DNA from: Symbiodinium sp. CCMP2592
Taxonomy: Eukaryota; Sar; Dinophyceae; Suessiales; Symbiodiniaceae
Length of the DNA stretch: 64,000 bases
NCBI GenBank assembly: GCA_905221615.1
Contig: CAJNDT010005446.1
Coordinates: 124,001 to 188,000 of the forward strand
Reading direction: 5' to 3'
The position numbers and the translations under genes are program-made. The first letter of the stretch is position 1; every line of letters starts with the position of its first letter. The notes under the pieces are model-generated. The model did not search any database and was not told the DNA's origin. It saw only the letters and a program-made list of their open reading frames with translations. Shown here in pieces: positions 1 through 10,084 of this stretch.

Positions 1-500
1 CGGTCCGAGCGGCGTACGCCCTAATGCCAACCTCCAGAAGACCCCGAGCCAGTGGTTAATCGGGGCCTTAATAGTTAGAATAGGGTTCCTCTAAAGGGGA
101 TCTAAACGGGTTACCATAAGGGATCTATAGGGGTACTATAATATAGGCTCTTCTGTCTGGTGCTTTGTGGGGAATGGGGGAATGGATCCCTATGATAGTC
201 CCTGTAGAATCCCCAATAATAGTCTCCATGATCCATTCCCCCATTCCCTACTAAGAACCAGACAGCCTACTACGAACCCTAAACCCACATAGTACAACCC
301 TTATAGTAACCGTTATAGTAGCCCTTTAACGCATTGGGATTCTGGCATCTACGCTCCAACTGGCACCGTCTTGGCCCTCTACAACTCCAACTACTACAGT
401 AAACCCAAAGATCCAAAATCCGGTTATACAGAAAACTCCTGAAAATAATGCAGTCGATTCGAGCCTGTCGTATACCACTGCAATCTGATGAAAACGTTCT
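1..500. other. Repeat mosaic with one palindromic element
   Basis: No gene is visible. The stretch holds a fragment of the MITE family whose ends read GGGGCCTTAATAATTAGAAT (about 60-95), copies of the dispersed GATCTATAGGG short repeat, and a palindrome at 153-266. The palindrome arms pair CTGTCTGG...GGAATGGGGGAATGGATC with its reverse complement on the right side. Confidence 0.6.
153..266. mobile_element. MITE-like inverted-repeat element, single copy here
   Basis: The left arm (CTGTCTGG, then GGGGAATGGGGGAATGGATC) is repeated in reverse complement on the right (GATCCATTCCCCCATTCCC, then CCAGACAG). The total is about 114 bp and it has no coding capacity. The size and structure are those of a small non-autonomous inverted-repeat element. 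No second copy was seen in the window, so family membership is inferred from architecture only. Confidence 0.5.
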
Positions 501-818
501 TTGGCAAAGCTAAACGCTCTCCAGTCGCATCATAAAGGCTCTGAGAATGTGCACACGTGCCGGGTAAACACTGGGAAGCACATCGTCCCGGTCTGCACCT
601 GGGCCGCGGTTGCCGTGCTGCCAGCGCGACACTCTCTGCCTTGTCGGCGCCTCGCTCCTATCGCGAGGGCGACTGTCCATGCGACGACCCGTGCGAGTGC
701 GATCGCAGTCTTCTCCCTCTCGGCGCCCACGATCTCTGTCGCGGGTCATGATAAAAGCTTTCATGGCCATGTCCAACCCACATGTCATCTCCACTCCAAA
801 GGCCCCAGTCGCCTTTAA
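501..818. other. GC-rich unassigned islet
   Basis: About 300 bp of non-repeat, GC-rich sequence with open frames on both strands. The minus frame is rich in Arg/Asp-Arg pairs and the plus frame is rich in Arg-Ser. Neither matches a family I can name, and there is no clear splice context. It may be a gene fragment or exon; the strand is undecided. Confidence 0.2.
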
Positions 819-1120
819 AGGAACCCTTAAAGGAACCCCATTCCCTACTAAGAACCCGACAGAAGGTCCTGCACCTACTTTTCGTTTCTTCGGCCGCTCT
901 GGGCTCGGGCTGGCGGCTGAAATGGATAGTTTAAGGGGCCCAAATATTAAACCCGAAACCCTAAACCGTGAACACTGTAACTTTCTTTGTGCTTACTTCT
1001 TGGGGGTTTAGGATCCAGGGTTTAAAGTTTAGGGTTTCGGATAGAATAATTCTTGGGGTGTGGATCTTGCGAAGTCCGGCCTGCTGTTGTTTCTCTCGTT
1101 GCGTGCTTCCAGCTGCTACC

Positions 1121-1297
1121 CAGAGAGCCCAATACCCCTTAATTAAGGAATATGCCTAGGGTTCCTTTAAGGGATCTATAGGGTTCAGGGTCTAGGGGAA
1201 AATACCCCTTAATTAAGGAATATGGCTTAAACTATATAGGGCTTCATATTATGATCTAAGCTATATTCCTTAATTAAGGGGTATTGGGCTCTCTGGG
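1121..1297. mobile_element. MITE family C, interrupted copy
   Basis: The ends are CAGAGAGCCCAATACCCC and its reverse complement, and the core reads CTTAATTAAGGAATA. A second copy lies at 15841-15947. In this copy about 46 bp containing the dispersed TTTAAGGGATCTATAGGG repeat sits between two copies of a roughly 24-bp stretch beginning AATACCCCTTAATTAAGG. The insertion therefore came with, or caused, a long direct duplication. Confidence 0.75.
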
Positions 1298-1506
1298 TAC
1301 AGTACTGTGTTCTGTACATGTGATACATCTTTTTTAAAACCATCGCAGTTAAGTTCACAGCTGGTTCGTGCGACACGTAAACTCAACTCCAACCACGACG
1401 CTGGAGTTTCAGAAGAGAGGGCCGCGCCATGAGCTGTAACTCTGCGATAGGATCCGTATTCTAAGGTCCCCTGAACAAGCTACCCCTTCGGCGAAGGATA
1501 ACGCGG

Positions 1507-1635
1507 CAATGAAACCCCTAAACTAAACCCTACTAAACCCTCTAAACCCTACTAAACCCTACTAAACCCTACTAAACCCTACTAAACCCTACTAAACCCT
1601 ACTAAACCCTACTAAACCCTAAACCCCAAACCCAA
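1507..1635. repeat. Telomere-variant tandem array (10-bp unit)
   Basis: A tandem run of ACTAAACCCT, a 10-bp derivative of the CCCTAAA heptamer with an extra ACT, in roughly nine units and flanked by ordinary CCCTAAA. The unit is homogeneous here but uncommon elsewhere in the window, so it looks locally amplified. Confidence 0.85.
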
Positions 1636-1639
1636 AACA

Positions 1640-3720
1640 TGAACCCGAGACGGAGGGTCCCGAACGTGCAAGCCTTCTAAAACTCTAGAACGGTTCGAAA
1701 GTCCCATGAAGCCCACACAATCTAAGGCCCTTTAAAGCCTAAACTCCAAACCCCTAGTCACAGTCAGTGGTACCGATTTTATAAGCAATTTAGGGTTTAG
1801 CGGTCCAAGTTTCCCTCGAACATAGCTGAAACCCTAAACCCTAAACACCGAAACCCTAAACCCAGAATACCTGAAGCCCTAAACTCTTACAGATCCCTTA
1901 AAAGAAGCCTTATAGTACCCCTTAAAGGAACCCTAAACCCCGGAAACCCTAACGAGGTCCAGCTGACTCTCCACCATCGTCAGTAGCAGGTTCTTCTTCC
2001 TCAAGTCCTTTCTTTTGACCCAGGCCTGTCAAAGAGCGGGTTTTCTTTCAAAAGGGTAATTCTCCGAATTCGGCTCCCTTTTAGGGTCCTCGTTTAAGGG
2101 TGACGTACTCTTCTGGGACCCAGAAACAGGCCTAATTTAGAGAACCACCCCTAAAGATCGTTTGAAGGGTTCTACAGAGAACCCTAGAAAGTTGGAAAAC
2201 GGAGTTAGGATGATTAGTGCTAGGATTCCCTCTACTCTACCTTCAGGGCATGAGGATATATATGTCCCAACCCTAAACCCTAAACCCCAAGCATGAGGGT
2301 TCCTTGAAGGACTCCTATAATGGGCCATGTAAGGTCTCTTTCGGGCTTAAGGTTAAGGGTACCCGGGACTCCCACAACCCAAGCTTTGTAGCACACTGGT
2401 TCCTTTGAGGGTTACTATATAACTTACTTGCCCAGTATCCTATATATATGGGAACTAAAGGTTAACCTTTGGGATCATATAGGGGTTATAGCACCCCAGA
2501 AAGGCTAAAGGTTAGCTATCCTACTACGGGAGAATGCACAAAGGCCACAACAAGGACCATAGAGGGCCGATTTAGGGTTGGGGTTTAGGCGAAACTTGGA
2601 GGTTCATGGGTAGCTACAAGTAGGGTTTACAGACGTATATAGGATGATTGTAGTTATGGCCTATATTGGAGATTTATGCACAACAGACCACACATAGTCA
2701 AAGGCATCGACTCAATTGAAGAAGGAACCCTTTTTGTTCGTTTAGTTTGGGTCTTCTTTCAAGGAAAGGAACGACATGGGTGAGTTAGTGCAAAGGAAAG
2801 ACAATGAGAAGTTAACTGCCTGAATAGAACAAGATTTTGATGAAGAGTTTGGGTACTGCCCATTACAGTAACAGCCTATAATAGTGCCACTACAAAAAGC
2901 CTAATATCTATAATATGAAGATTGTTCAACTGTTACTGACCTATATTACAGTACCCATGTAGATCCCTTTTAGTAGCCCTTATAGACCCCTTTAAAGGAA
3001 CCCTAGGATCGCGATCGGTATTTATTTAGGCCCCTATGTTGACGGAGAGTTAACTTCAGCTTAAGACTTGGCCCTTACACGTTTGTATTTCTTGGGTCTT
3101 GCGATCTGGACCATGGAACCACCACGATAAGGGTTTAAGGGTCTAGGGCTTAGGGTTTAGGGAAGTGTGTGTGGTACATTTAGAAACTCAATGAAAGGGA
3201 CACATGAAGTGAATCAAATGAGCAAATGCGTGCCTTACTTCTAGGTAAAACAACCACATCACCAGCTTACTTTGCCAGGGTAGTTTTATCAAACTCATTT
3301 CCAACACACCCTCCAACCCTTGGAATCTCACTTTGTTCATAAATGACCTACAAGCCTAAGAAGATTCCAATGCAAAAGAACCCATGGGGTTTCTATAGGA
3401 ATCCTGACATGATTTCAGGTGAGTTCTCCACGAAGTCCTGAAAACCCCAGACCCACCCCCGGCAGCCTAAACCCCGACCCTAAAAAAGATATACCTGTTG
3501 TATATCTATATGTATATATATATACATACATACATGTATGTAGTGAGGGTCTAGTTGGCCTTTGCATGAAATAAGAACCCACATGCAAACTTCAAAAAAG
3601 CCGATGAACGCTGCACAGAAATGTCATAGAACCCACAGCAATTCTTACGACTAACAGAAACTGTACAACCGTGCAAAACCTTGCAGAAACTTTAAAGGAC
3701 CCTTATAGAACCGTTGCAGA
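1640..3720. other. Gene-poor repeat mosaic
   Basis: No coding region can be supported. The stretch holds scattered CCCTAAA/TTTAGGG copies, the dispersed CCTTTAAAGGAACCC repeat, and a partial relative of the repeat also seen near 15680 (GCCCAGTATCCT ... AACTAAAGGTTAACC). An AT-rich microsatellite lies at 3506-3540. Base composition is near neutral with no long open frame. Confidence 0.5.
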
Positions 3721-3724
3721 CCGA

Positions 3725-3849
3725 TACTTAACGGACCATGGGACTTAGTAACTAGGGTTATTATTGTGGTAACTACACTTATATTTACTTATACCCCCAA
3801 TTAAGGTACTTATAAACCATAGTTACTAAGTCGCATGATCCTCCACGTA
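3725..3849. mobile_element. MITE family B copy
   Basis: An inverted-repeat element of about 125 bp. The left end reads CATGGGACTTAGTAACTAGG and the right end is its near reverse complement (TTACTAAGTCGCATGATCCT). The core carries TTATAACC/GGTTATAA-type words. The family has about eight copies in the window. Confidence 0.8.
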
Positions 3850-3920
3850 ACAAAGGCGAAGTGAACAAAACCATGGCTGCCTTCACTTTGTCGCCCTTCT
3901 GCAGGTATTCCCTCGCCTGG

Positions 3921-4022
3921 CTTGGAGGTTCATGGGTGGTTATAGGTAGGGTTATAAGTTATACTTATAACCCTTATTAGGGGACTTATAACCCTTCTTA
4001 TAACTACCCATGAACCTCCAAG
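3921..4022. mobile_element. MITE family B2 copy
   Basis: Palindromic arms CTTGGAGGTTCATGGGTGGT and ACCCATGAACCTCCAAG enclose a core of TATAACCC words. It is related to family B by the core but has different end sequence (GGTTCATGGGT in place of GATCATGGGAC). Other copies lie at 5344-5461 and 39036-39155. Confidence 0.75.
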
Positions 4023-4139
4023 CAGGCAGCACTTGATCTTCTTGCTCGGGGTTTAGGGTCTAGGTTTAGGGTTACAATTAGGTTGGGCCGAAAGTTTAAG
4101 CTTTAGGGTTCAGGCTCAAGGTATGGGCACAGGATGGCT

Positions 4140-4265
4140 TACTTAAAGGATCACGGGACTTGATAATTCAGGTTATTAGTAGGGTAGCTTATACTTAGAA
4201 CTACTTACGACTCCAATTAAGGTACTTGTAACCATACATACGAAGTAGGCATGATCCTCCAAGTA
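4140..4265. mobile_element. MITE family B copy, diverged
   Basis: The ends are TTACTTAAAGGATCACGGGA and GCATGATCCTCCAAGTA, and the length is close to other family B members. The core contains CTCCAATTAAGGTACTTGTA. Point differences from the best copies (35123, 59605) suggest an older insertion. Confidence 0.7.
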
Positions 4266-4279
4266 AGGTTCGAGACGAG

Positions 4280-5000
4280 GGGTTAAGGTGTTTAGGGCTT
4301 AGGTTCCAGGTTGTCATGGTGGTATTCCACGACACTGAACCCGAACATTTTATAGAAATCGAAGAGATACGGCCGAAGGCGTCCACCTGAGCATTACAAA
4401 CCCCTGCCACCGCAAAGATTTGCATGCTGTCTGGCGCGTTTGAAATCGGATTTGATTTAGGTGCTCCACCGCCTTGTCCTTCAGGTTACAGCTTGGCCGG
4501 GGCGCTCCGGTCAACGTACATTTCGGGACGAAGGTCGTCCGACCGTTACCAAGGAGGCGGAGGCGGATAACAACTTTCAATTCCCCCTCCCCTGGTATGC
4601 CTGTATGAAACCCCAGGGAGGGCGGAACAAAATTCATGCTGATACCGGGCTTCGAAAGGGAGGGGTTTTGAGCCTGAGGATCCGTGCTTGCGTTCTAGAG
4701 CTTAGTTTTCGTGAGGGGGCTGAAGGGTAATTCAAGACCTGTCACTTCAGATACGGCTTTGGCGGGGTCGATTTCGAAAAGATGCTTTTTTGATGAGCAA
4801 TCGCCGTACATGGGACGAAAGATGGTCTTTCGCAGCGCTAAAATGCAAGGAATGCACACACCGGCCGTCGAGAAGTGCAACCACGACCGCAAACACGTTT
4901 GTGTTTCGGTGTGTTTTTCGAAAAGATGCTTCGCACATTAACAAACGCCGTACCGTGGTTCCCTTCAACGGGTTTGATTTAAGTTGCCATGATACGAAAC
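4280..5000. other. Unassigned GC-rich islet with internal repeat
   Basis: Non-MITE sequence with several medium open frames on both strands and no family I can recognise. Two stretches about 145 bp apart (near 4770 and 4915) share TTTCGAAAAGATGCTT and a following CGCCGTAC word. On the minus strand this gives a repeated VRRLL..ASFR-type peptide. It could be a decayed repeat-protein gene; the strand and function are undecided. Confidence 0.25.
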
Positions 5001-5227
5001 CATATTATTTGCTATGGATTCCTATTGCCGATTATGGAAACTTCAACCTTAAAACCCTGAACCCTTCAAGGAACCCTGATAGATCCCTATAATGGTAACC
5101 TAAATTAACTTCCTTAACAATGAGCCAGGTACCACTGAAGCAGCTGTTTAGTCCCTGCAAAGCCTTGCAAACCGCCCCCGCGTGGAGGTTCATGGCTAAA
5201 AGTAGGGCTTATGCTTAGGGCTTAGAG

Positions 5228-5232
5228 ATAGC

Positions 5233-5277
<45 letters not shown>

Positions 5278-5302
5278 TATATATATATATATATATATAT
5301 AT
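5228..5302. repeat. Compound microsatellite (TA)n(GA)n(TA)n
   Basis: Simple-sequence run of TA, then GA, then TA dinucleotides. Confidence 0.95.
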
Positions 5303-5343
5303 AGATAGGTTCCTCAAAAGGTTAAGGGTTTAGGGTTTAGGCC

Positions 5344-5461
5344 TACTTGGAAGTTCAGAGGTAGTTATACGCAGGGCTTACAAGCAGGATAACTATGCTT
5401 ATAGCCTACATTATTAAGGGACTCATGACCCCACTTCTGCAACTACCCATGATTCTCCAAG
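5344..5461. mobile_element. MITE family B2 copy, diverged
   Basis: The left end is TACTTGGAAGTTCAGAGGTA and the right end is TACCCATGATTCTCCAAG. The core has the family's GGATAACTATGCTTATA stretch. It is more decayed than the copy at 3921. Confidence 0.6.
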
Positions 5462-5909
5462 CTTCTCTGCTACAGAATAAGCTCGAGCCCCAGCCGCAAG
5501 CCTCTACACCCCTAAATCCCACATCCAGCACCCCGAACCCTAAGCCCTGAACCCTACACCCAACATCTCGAAGAAACTGACTTGAAGAATCATGAAACTT
5601 GGTATTTAGGGTTATCTTTACGGTCACCATTCTTATCACTACCTGTTCCCCCAAAGAAGGTGCTTATAACCATACTTACTAAGTCCCATGTGCCGCATTA
5701 TAGAATCCTTGCAGATCCCTTTAAGGATCCCTTTAAGGAGCCCTTCAAGGAACCATACTTACTAAGTCCCATAATCTTTTAAGTAAGCCCCTTAACCTTC
5801 CCTATAGATCCCTTAAAGGAACCCTCAAGGACCCCTTTAAAGGAATCCTAAACCCCACCCATGATCCTCCAAATACTTTGGCAGGCCGAGCACCTGTTCA
5901 TTAAGGAAT

Positions 5910-6120
5910 AAATACCTCAAATCTTACTAGGGTTCCTGTTGTAGTTTAGGGAATCTTCCTTTATACCTCAAATCTTACAAGGGTTCCTATATTGTAGTTT
6001 AGAGAATCTTCCTTTATTCAGGGGTTTAGGGTTCCTATATTGTAGTTTAGGGAATATTATTTTTTAAGTTGTTTTGGAATATCTGGGTTCCTGTTGTAGT
6101 TTAGGGAATCTATTCCTTTA
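5910..6120. repeat. Short tandem repeat, about 55-60 bp unit
   Basis: Three to four imperfect copies of a unit containing AGGGTTCCTATATTGTAGTT then TAGGGAATCTTCCTTTA. No open frame runs through it. Confidence 0.7.
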
Positions 6121-6741
6121 GTAAGGGGTCTTGGAATCTCTGGGTCAAGCGGGCTGGCTGCGCGTCCATCACCGCTTGCCCATCCTGGCGACTCTTGACG
6201 GTTTAGGGTTTACTGGGTTGGCCTTTAAACACCCTGAAAAATATTTATGTATAGGGTCCCCTATAAACCCAGATAAGGAACATGTAAGATGTCCCAAAAT
6301 CCAACCTAATTTACTGGGTGTCGATTTCAACAGTCGCCAATTGTTTTAACAAACTTTGGGCTGGATATTAAGCAAAAAGGGAAATCAAAAACCAGCCCAA
6401 ATTGATATATACCCAGTTCAGTGTTTCGAAAGGTCGGAGGTCCAGGGTCTAGGGTTGAGGGGTTACGATGTAGGGGTCAAGGTTTAGGGTCCAGAGGAAG
6501 GTCTGGTGTTTACGGATTTAAGGGGGCCTATAAGTGTTACTATAGGGGACCATGCAGAGATCTAGAAGGCTACTATAGTCTAGGGAACTTCAGAATTAGA
6601 ATAGGGTTCTGGGGTATATTACAGTCGGGTAAGGCACCCAAACAACAAGTAATTATATACAGAACTCCTATATTTCCCTATCCTCAACCCTGAACACTAC
6701 CTACTACCTGGACCAGGCAACCCAGGACCCATCCCCTGTTA

Positions 6742-6869
6742 GGGCCCCAAAAAAGCACATAAGCAAAAAATGGGATGGGGATATCCCATATAAACCCTCT
6801 TTAAAGGAATCCCAAAAAGGTAGGGATATCCCGGTCAAATGCTTATGCTTATGTGCTTTTTGGGTCCCT
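6742..6869. mobile_element. MITE-like palindrome
   Basis: The left arm (GGGCCCCAAAAAAGCACATA) and right arm (TATGTGCTTTTTGGGTCCC) are inverted copies. A shorter inner pair, GGATATCCC, appears on both sides. The centre holds the dispersed CTCTTTAAAGGAATCCC repeat. Confidence 0.65.
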
Positions 6870-6872
6870 AAC

Positions 6873-6940
6873 CTGTAGGTCCTTGATCTGGCTCTTGTGG
6901 AGAAAGGCATACTTCGCGGCACCGATATTCACGTCGGCAC
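6873..6940 (-). CDS. Ankyrin-repeat-like exon fragment
   Basis: On the minus strand a 68-nt open stretch lies between a CTGTAG acceptor-like site and a CTACAG|GTTAGG donor-like site. Its peptide contains GADVNIGAAKYAFLH, and GADVN is the typical ankyrin hairpin-loop signature. Ankyrin repeats are protein-interaction modules of about 33 residues. One partial repeat is a weak identification, but similar minus-strand islets recur at 42.3, 43.4, 60.2 and 62.3 kb. It may be an exon of a long intron-rich gene or a relic. Confidence 0.4.
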
Positions 6941-6947
6941 CTACAGC

Positions 6948-7122
6948 CCAGACCCCCGGGAGGATCTAGAAAGTAGATCCCCTAATTTGGGGCCCTATAC
7001 TACTAAGGGTACTGTTTAGGAACCTAAACCCTAAACCCTAAAACCCTATAGATCCCTTAAAGGGACCCTTAAAGGAACCCCTAAAACGAACCCCCATGGA
7101 GGGATCCTCCCGGGGGTCTGGG
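6948..7122. mobile_element. MITE family I, interrupted by telomere-type insert
   Basis: The ends are CCCAGACCCCCGGGAGGATC and GATCCTCCCGGGGGTCTGGG. The uninterrupted relative is at 61262-61382. Here 48 bp (7025-7072) of CCCTAAA units plus TATAGATCCCTTAAAGG are inserted, with AGGAACC on both sides (7018-7024 and 7073-7079). The intact copy has AGGAACC once. Confidence 0.8.
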
Positions 7123-7174
7123 AGAAAGGGAAGGTTTCGGGCTGAAAACCCAGCAAAACCTGAATGTCCAACAC

Positions 7175-7243
7175 ATGGGAGCTTCCGAAAATAGGGGAGG
7201 ACTCTAATCTAGTACCCTAAGTAGTAGGATCCTTATTATAAGG
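7175..7243. mobile_element. MITE family D, half copy
   Basis: Begins ATGGGAGCTTCCGAAAATAG and runs to GTAGGATCCTTATTATAAGG, matching the left half of family D (compare 40381 and 62355). The right half is missing. Confidence 0.6.
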
Positions 7244-7422
7244 ACGCGAGTGTGCCAGTCGTGCTGCTTGTGGATTGGGCACCAGGTCATCTTGTACTTG
7301 TACACCGAAAGCGTTCCCGGAGCAGACCATTTTGGTTTCCAAAGTCAAGCCACGGCGGAGCAACACAGAGCGCAGCCGGAACACATCCTGGTGTGGGTGG
7401 CAACCACACCTGGGATGTCAAC

Positions 7423-7596
7423 CTGCAGGTCTCCTGAGTCAGCTTGATCTGGCGCACAATGGAGACGAACACATGCTTGTTCTCATGCCAGATGTTCTTC
7501 AGCTTTGGCGTCGCGTCTTTCATGATGGCCAGGACTTGAGGAAGGCTGGTCTGGAGGTTGTAATACTGCTTGATCGTGGCCAGCAGCTCATCCAGA
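7423..7596 (-). CDS. Unassigned protein-coding exon, partial
   Basis: On the minus strand 174 nt between an ACAATTAG acceptor-like site and a CTGCAG|GTTGAC donor-like site encode 57 residues. They start LDELLATIKQYYNLQTSLPQ and end KLTQETCR. Codon use is strongly skewed to C/G third positions (GAG CTG CTG GCC ACG ATC AAG CAG), unlike the surrounding repeats, so this is very likely real coding sequence. An ATG-start frame runs on to 7287-7607, but the tail beyond the donor site has weaker codon bias. The helical, Lys-rich peptide matches no family I can name. No repeat element interrupts it. Confidence 0.5.
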
Positions 7597-7776
7597 CTAA
7601 TTGTCATTATAGTATGAGCTTGGGGTTTTAAGGGTTTAATGGGGGGTTAGGGTTTACAGTAGGGCTTCTTTGAGGGTTCCTCTTAAAGGGGTCTGTAAGG
7701 GCGACTATAAGGGATCTATGAGGGTACTACAACATAGTGCAGAGCCTAGGGGACTTCACCCATAACCCGCAAGTAT

Positions 7777-7882
7777 TATAGGCGCCTTAATAAGTATAGG
7801 CTTTTGGGGCTCACTACACTACAATTATGAGAAGGAACCCCCCAAAAAATAGTATACGTAATTATCGAGGCCCCTATAACAC
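7777..7882. mobile_element. MITE family H copy
   Basis: The left end is AGGCGCCTTAATAAGTATAG and the right end is TAATTATCGAGGCCCCTATA. The core has CACTACAATTATGAGAAGGA. It resembles the copies at 9981 and 43797. Confidence 0.65.
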
Positions 7883-7979
7883 AAGACAAGAACCCAAACC
7901 TGCTAGATCCAGCACCCGCTAGAGACTCCAAAACCCCGTAGCTGAGGGCAATCATAATAGTCGGCTCTCCGTCATACGG

Positions 7980-8074
7980 CTGATGATACAAATCCTGCAT
8001 TACCCAAAATAAGGAATGTACCATTACTACCATAGTCGAGGGTGATTGAGGTAATGCAGGATTTAGATCATCAG
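7980..8074. mobile_element. MITE family F copy
   Basis: Inverted arms CTGATGATACAAATCCTGCA and TGCAGGATTTAGATCATCAG of about 20 bp enclose a core with AATAAGGAATGTACCATTAC. Related copies or halves lie near 12748, 12885, 62570, 62700 and 62831. Confidence 0.75.
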
Positions 8075-8338
8075 CAGTCCTTTCTCTGGCCTCCCCCGAA
8101 CTCTAAACCCTGAAATCCTAGACCAAAAGCCCTAAACAACCCCTCAACATCAGGCCCTTGACCCTCAAGGCCCTAAACCCGACATCCTACACCCCTGCCC
8201 TAAATCCTGAACCCTAAATCCTCCCTAGCCCCTAGGGTTTAGGGTTTAGGGTTTAGGGCTAAATCCTACACCCTAAATCCTCCCTCGCCCTTAGAGGGTT
8301 TAGGGTTTAAAGCTACACCCTAATCCCTAAACCGTCAC

Positions 8339-8432
8339 CCCCCAAGACGCCGCCTGCGTTGCAAACTGCCACGACCGTGCCATCGAGCTGCTGCCCGACC
8401 TTGAAATCCATGAGGTCCTTGTCCCCCATCTC
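8339..8432 (-). CDS. S1-domain-like exon fragment
   Basis: On the minus strand, after a CGCGCAG acceptor-like site, the frame reads MGDKDLMDFKVGQQLDGTVV followed by AVCNAGGVL. The VGQxLxGTVVxV...GGVL pattern is that of the first strands of an S1 RNA-binding (OB-fold) domain. A CAG|GCGGCG junction at 8354 could be a GC-type donor, a donor class known in dinoflagellates. The plus strand is also open here, so strand and identity are tentative. A possible companion piece is at 14.9 kb. Confidence 0.35.
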
Positions 8433-8519
8433 CTGCGCGCGTTAAGTACGGGTTTGGATGTTCGGTCTTGGAGTTCGTGTTCGGGGTTTAAGGCTTCGGG
8501 TTTAGGCAAACGTGAGTGT

Positions 8520-8660
8520 TTTAGGGGTACCGCATGTTGGGGGTCCTTATAATAAGGATCCTACTATTTAGGATACTATATTAGGGTCCCCCCATTTTAG
8601 CGCAAACTCCCCAAAACCCCTAAACTCTGAACCCCGAAGGCCCTACTTTCGGAAGCTCCC
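8520..8660. mobile_element. MITE family D copy with internal insertion
   Basis: Contains TTAGGGGTACC, then TCCTTATAATAAGGATCCTA, and ends ACTTTCGGAAGCTCCC. Extra CCCTAAA-type sequence separates the right end from the core. Confidence 0.6.
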
Positions 8661-8708
8661 GCTTGAAGTTCGAGGGCCCTTGGCCTGATCCTCCGATGCA
8701 CAGTCGAG

Positions 8709-8751
8709 ATTTAGGGTTTAGGGTTTAGGGTTTAGGGTTTAGGGTTTAGGG
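8709..8751. repeat. Interstitial telomere-type array (TTTAGGG)n
   Basis: Six perfect TTTAGGG heptamers in tandem, the plant and dinoflagellate telomere type, at an internal position. Confidence 0.95.
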
Positions 8752-8983
8752 AATATATCCCCAAGGGTCCAAAGGACCCAGAAAAGGGGGTTTAGGGGTC
8801 CTGTAAAGAATCTGGGGGGGGGTTCCTTTAAAGGGGGGTTTAGGTTTCCCTATAAAGGTCCATTCGACCCAATAGTTAGGTATTCGGTTTTAGGATAGTA
8901 GTTATGTAGGTTAGGATTTTGGAGAGCATATGATTATTTGAACTTGGACCGTTGGGGTATCATACCATGATCATAACCTAGGA

Positions 8984-9076
8984 TGCCCAGTAACCTCGGA
9001 ATAAAAAGAGCTCCCTTGCCGGTATTGGGCAACTTGATAAGGAACCTAGGACTAAGGGTAGTAAAGGGCATAGTAC
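8984..9076. mobile_element. MITE family G, truncated copy
   Basis: Shares CTAGGATGCCCAGTAACCTC and GGTATTGGGCAACTTGATAA with the complete copies at 38590 and 40871, but the right end has decayed. Confidence 0.65.
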
Positions 9077-9206
9077 CATGATCATAATAAGGAACCCCCA
9101 CAATAGTGTTGGTATCTATTTAGGCCCCTAAAGGCCTAAAGTACCAGCATTACAACCCTGCCTGTAGGCTTGAAGGCTAAACCAGAAAGTGGCCCGAACA
9201 GTGTTC

Positions 9207-9238
9207 CCTAAACCCTAAACCCTAAACCCTAAACCCTA
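9207..9238. repeat. Interstitial telomere-type array (CCCTAAA)n
   Basis: Four and a half CCCTAAA heptamers in the orientation opposite to the array at 8709. Confidence 0.95.
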
Positions 9239-9980
9239 TTGGGGTTGACGGTTTGGGGTCAGGACTTGGGGTTGGATCTACGGCTGGGTGTTCAGGGCCC
9301 CGAGACCCAAAGCACTGAACCCCCTTAACGGTAAAAACTCGATCTGTTCACTCAGAGAAACACGTCTCATTCTTGGGGGCTACCTACCCTGGCATAAACC
9401 CTAAACCCTTAACCCCAAACTCCCTAAACCCTAAACCAGTCTATAGACACCGAAAGGTCAACGGCTGCGTTTGTGTGAATGCAGGCCATCCTCGAGTTGC
9501 CTGAGATGTGAAGAGGGAAACCCCACAGAATATCTAAACTCTCAAAAACCCCCGAAACCCCGAAACTCCAAACCCCAAACTCCCAAAATCTTAAACCAGA
9601 CATCCTACACCCTGAACCCTAGAACCCCTCGGCTCTGCCTATACACCCGCTTGTCCATACTGCCTTCAAAAGGCATGTTTTTCGGGCCACAGGTAAACTA
9701 AACCCTTCTTACTATGTCCCGTGATCTTCCAAATGCACATGGGGGCGCACCCGCAGAGTCAGTTCCAGGCGTTTGGAGTCGTGGCCTCAGCCATGCGCGG
9801 GGTTGCATTTAGGGCTTAGGGTTTACGGCTTCGAGCTCACCGTAAGGGTCCATGCACCTGATAATCATCGACTCTTCAGAATATCTAACTTCGTAACCAC
9901 TATCGGAAAGCCGAGTACCTAACTACTCGATCCTTTGGGCCCTTGGGACTTAGACCCCCTTCAAGACCCTTGGGGTTAAT

Positions 9981-10081
9981 GTAGGGGCCTTAATAATTAG
10001 AATAGGGTTTTGGGGCCCATTATACTATAATCATAATAAGGAACCCCCACCATAATATTGGTAATTATTTAGGCCCCTATA
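9981..10081. mobile_element. MITE family H copy, near complete
   Basis: Begins AGGGGCCTTAATAATTAGAA and ends TAATTATTTAGGCCCCTATA, forming inverted ends. The core has TTTTGGGGCCCATTATACTA. It serves as the reference for the interrupted copy at 30782. Confidence 0.75.
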
Positions 10082-10084
10082 TTA

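Noticed and set aside
1507-1635. Possible chromosome end (telomere)
   Set aside because: Arrays are short, occur in both orientations throughout the window and are embedded between other repeats, so they are interstitial.
9640-9840. Short GC-rich islet with GAHPQSQFQAFGVVASAMRG on the plus strand
   Set aside because: Too short, open on both strands, no splice context or family match.
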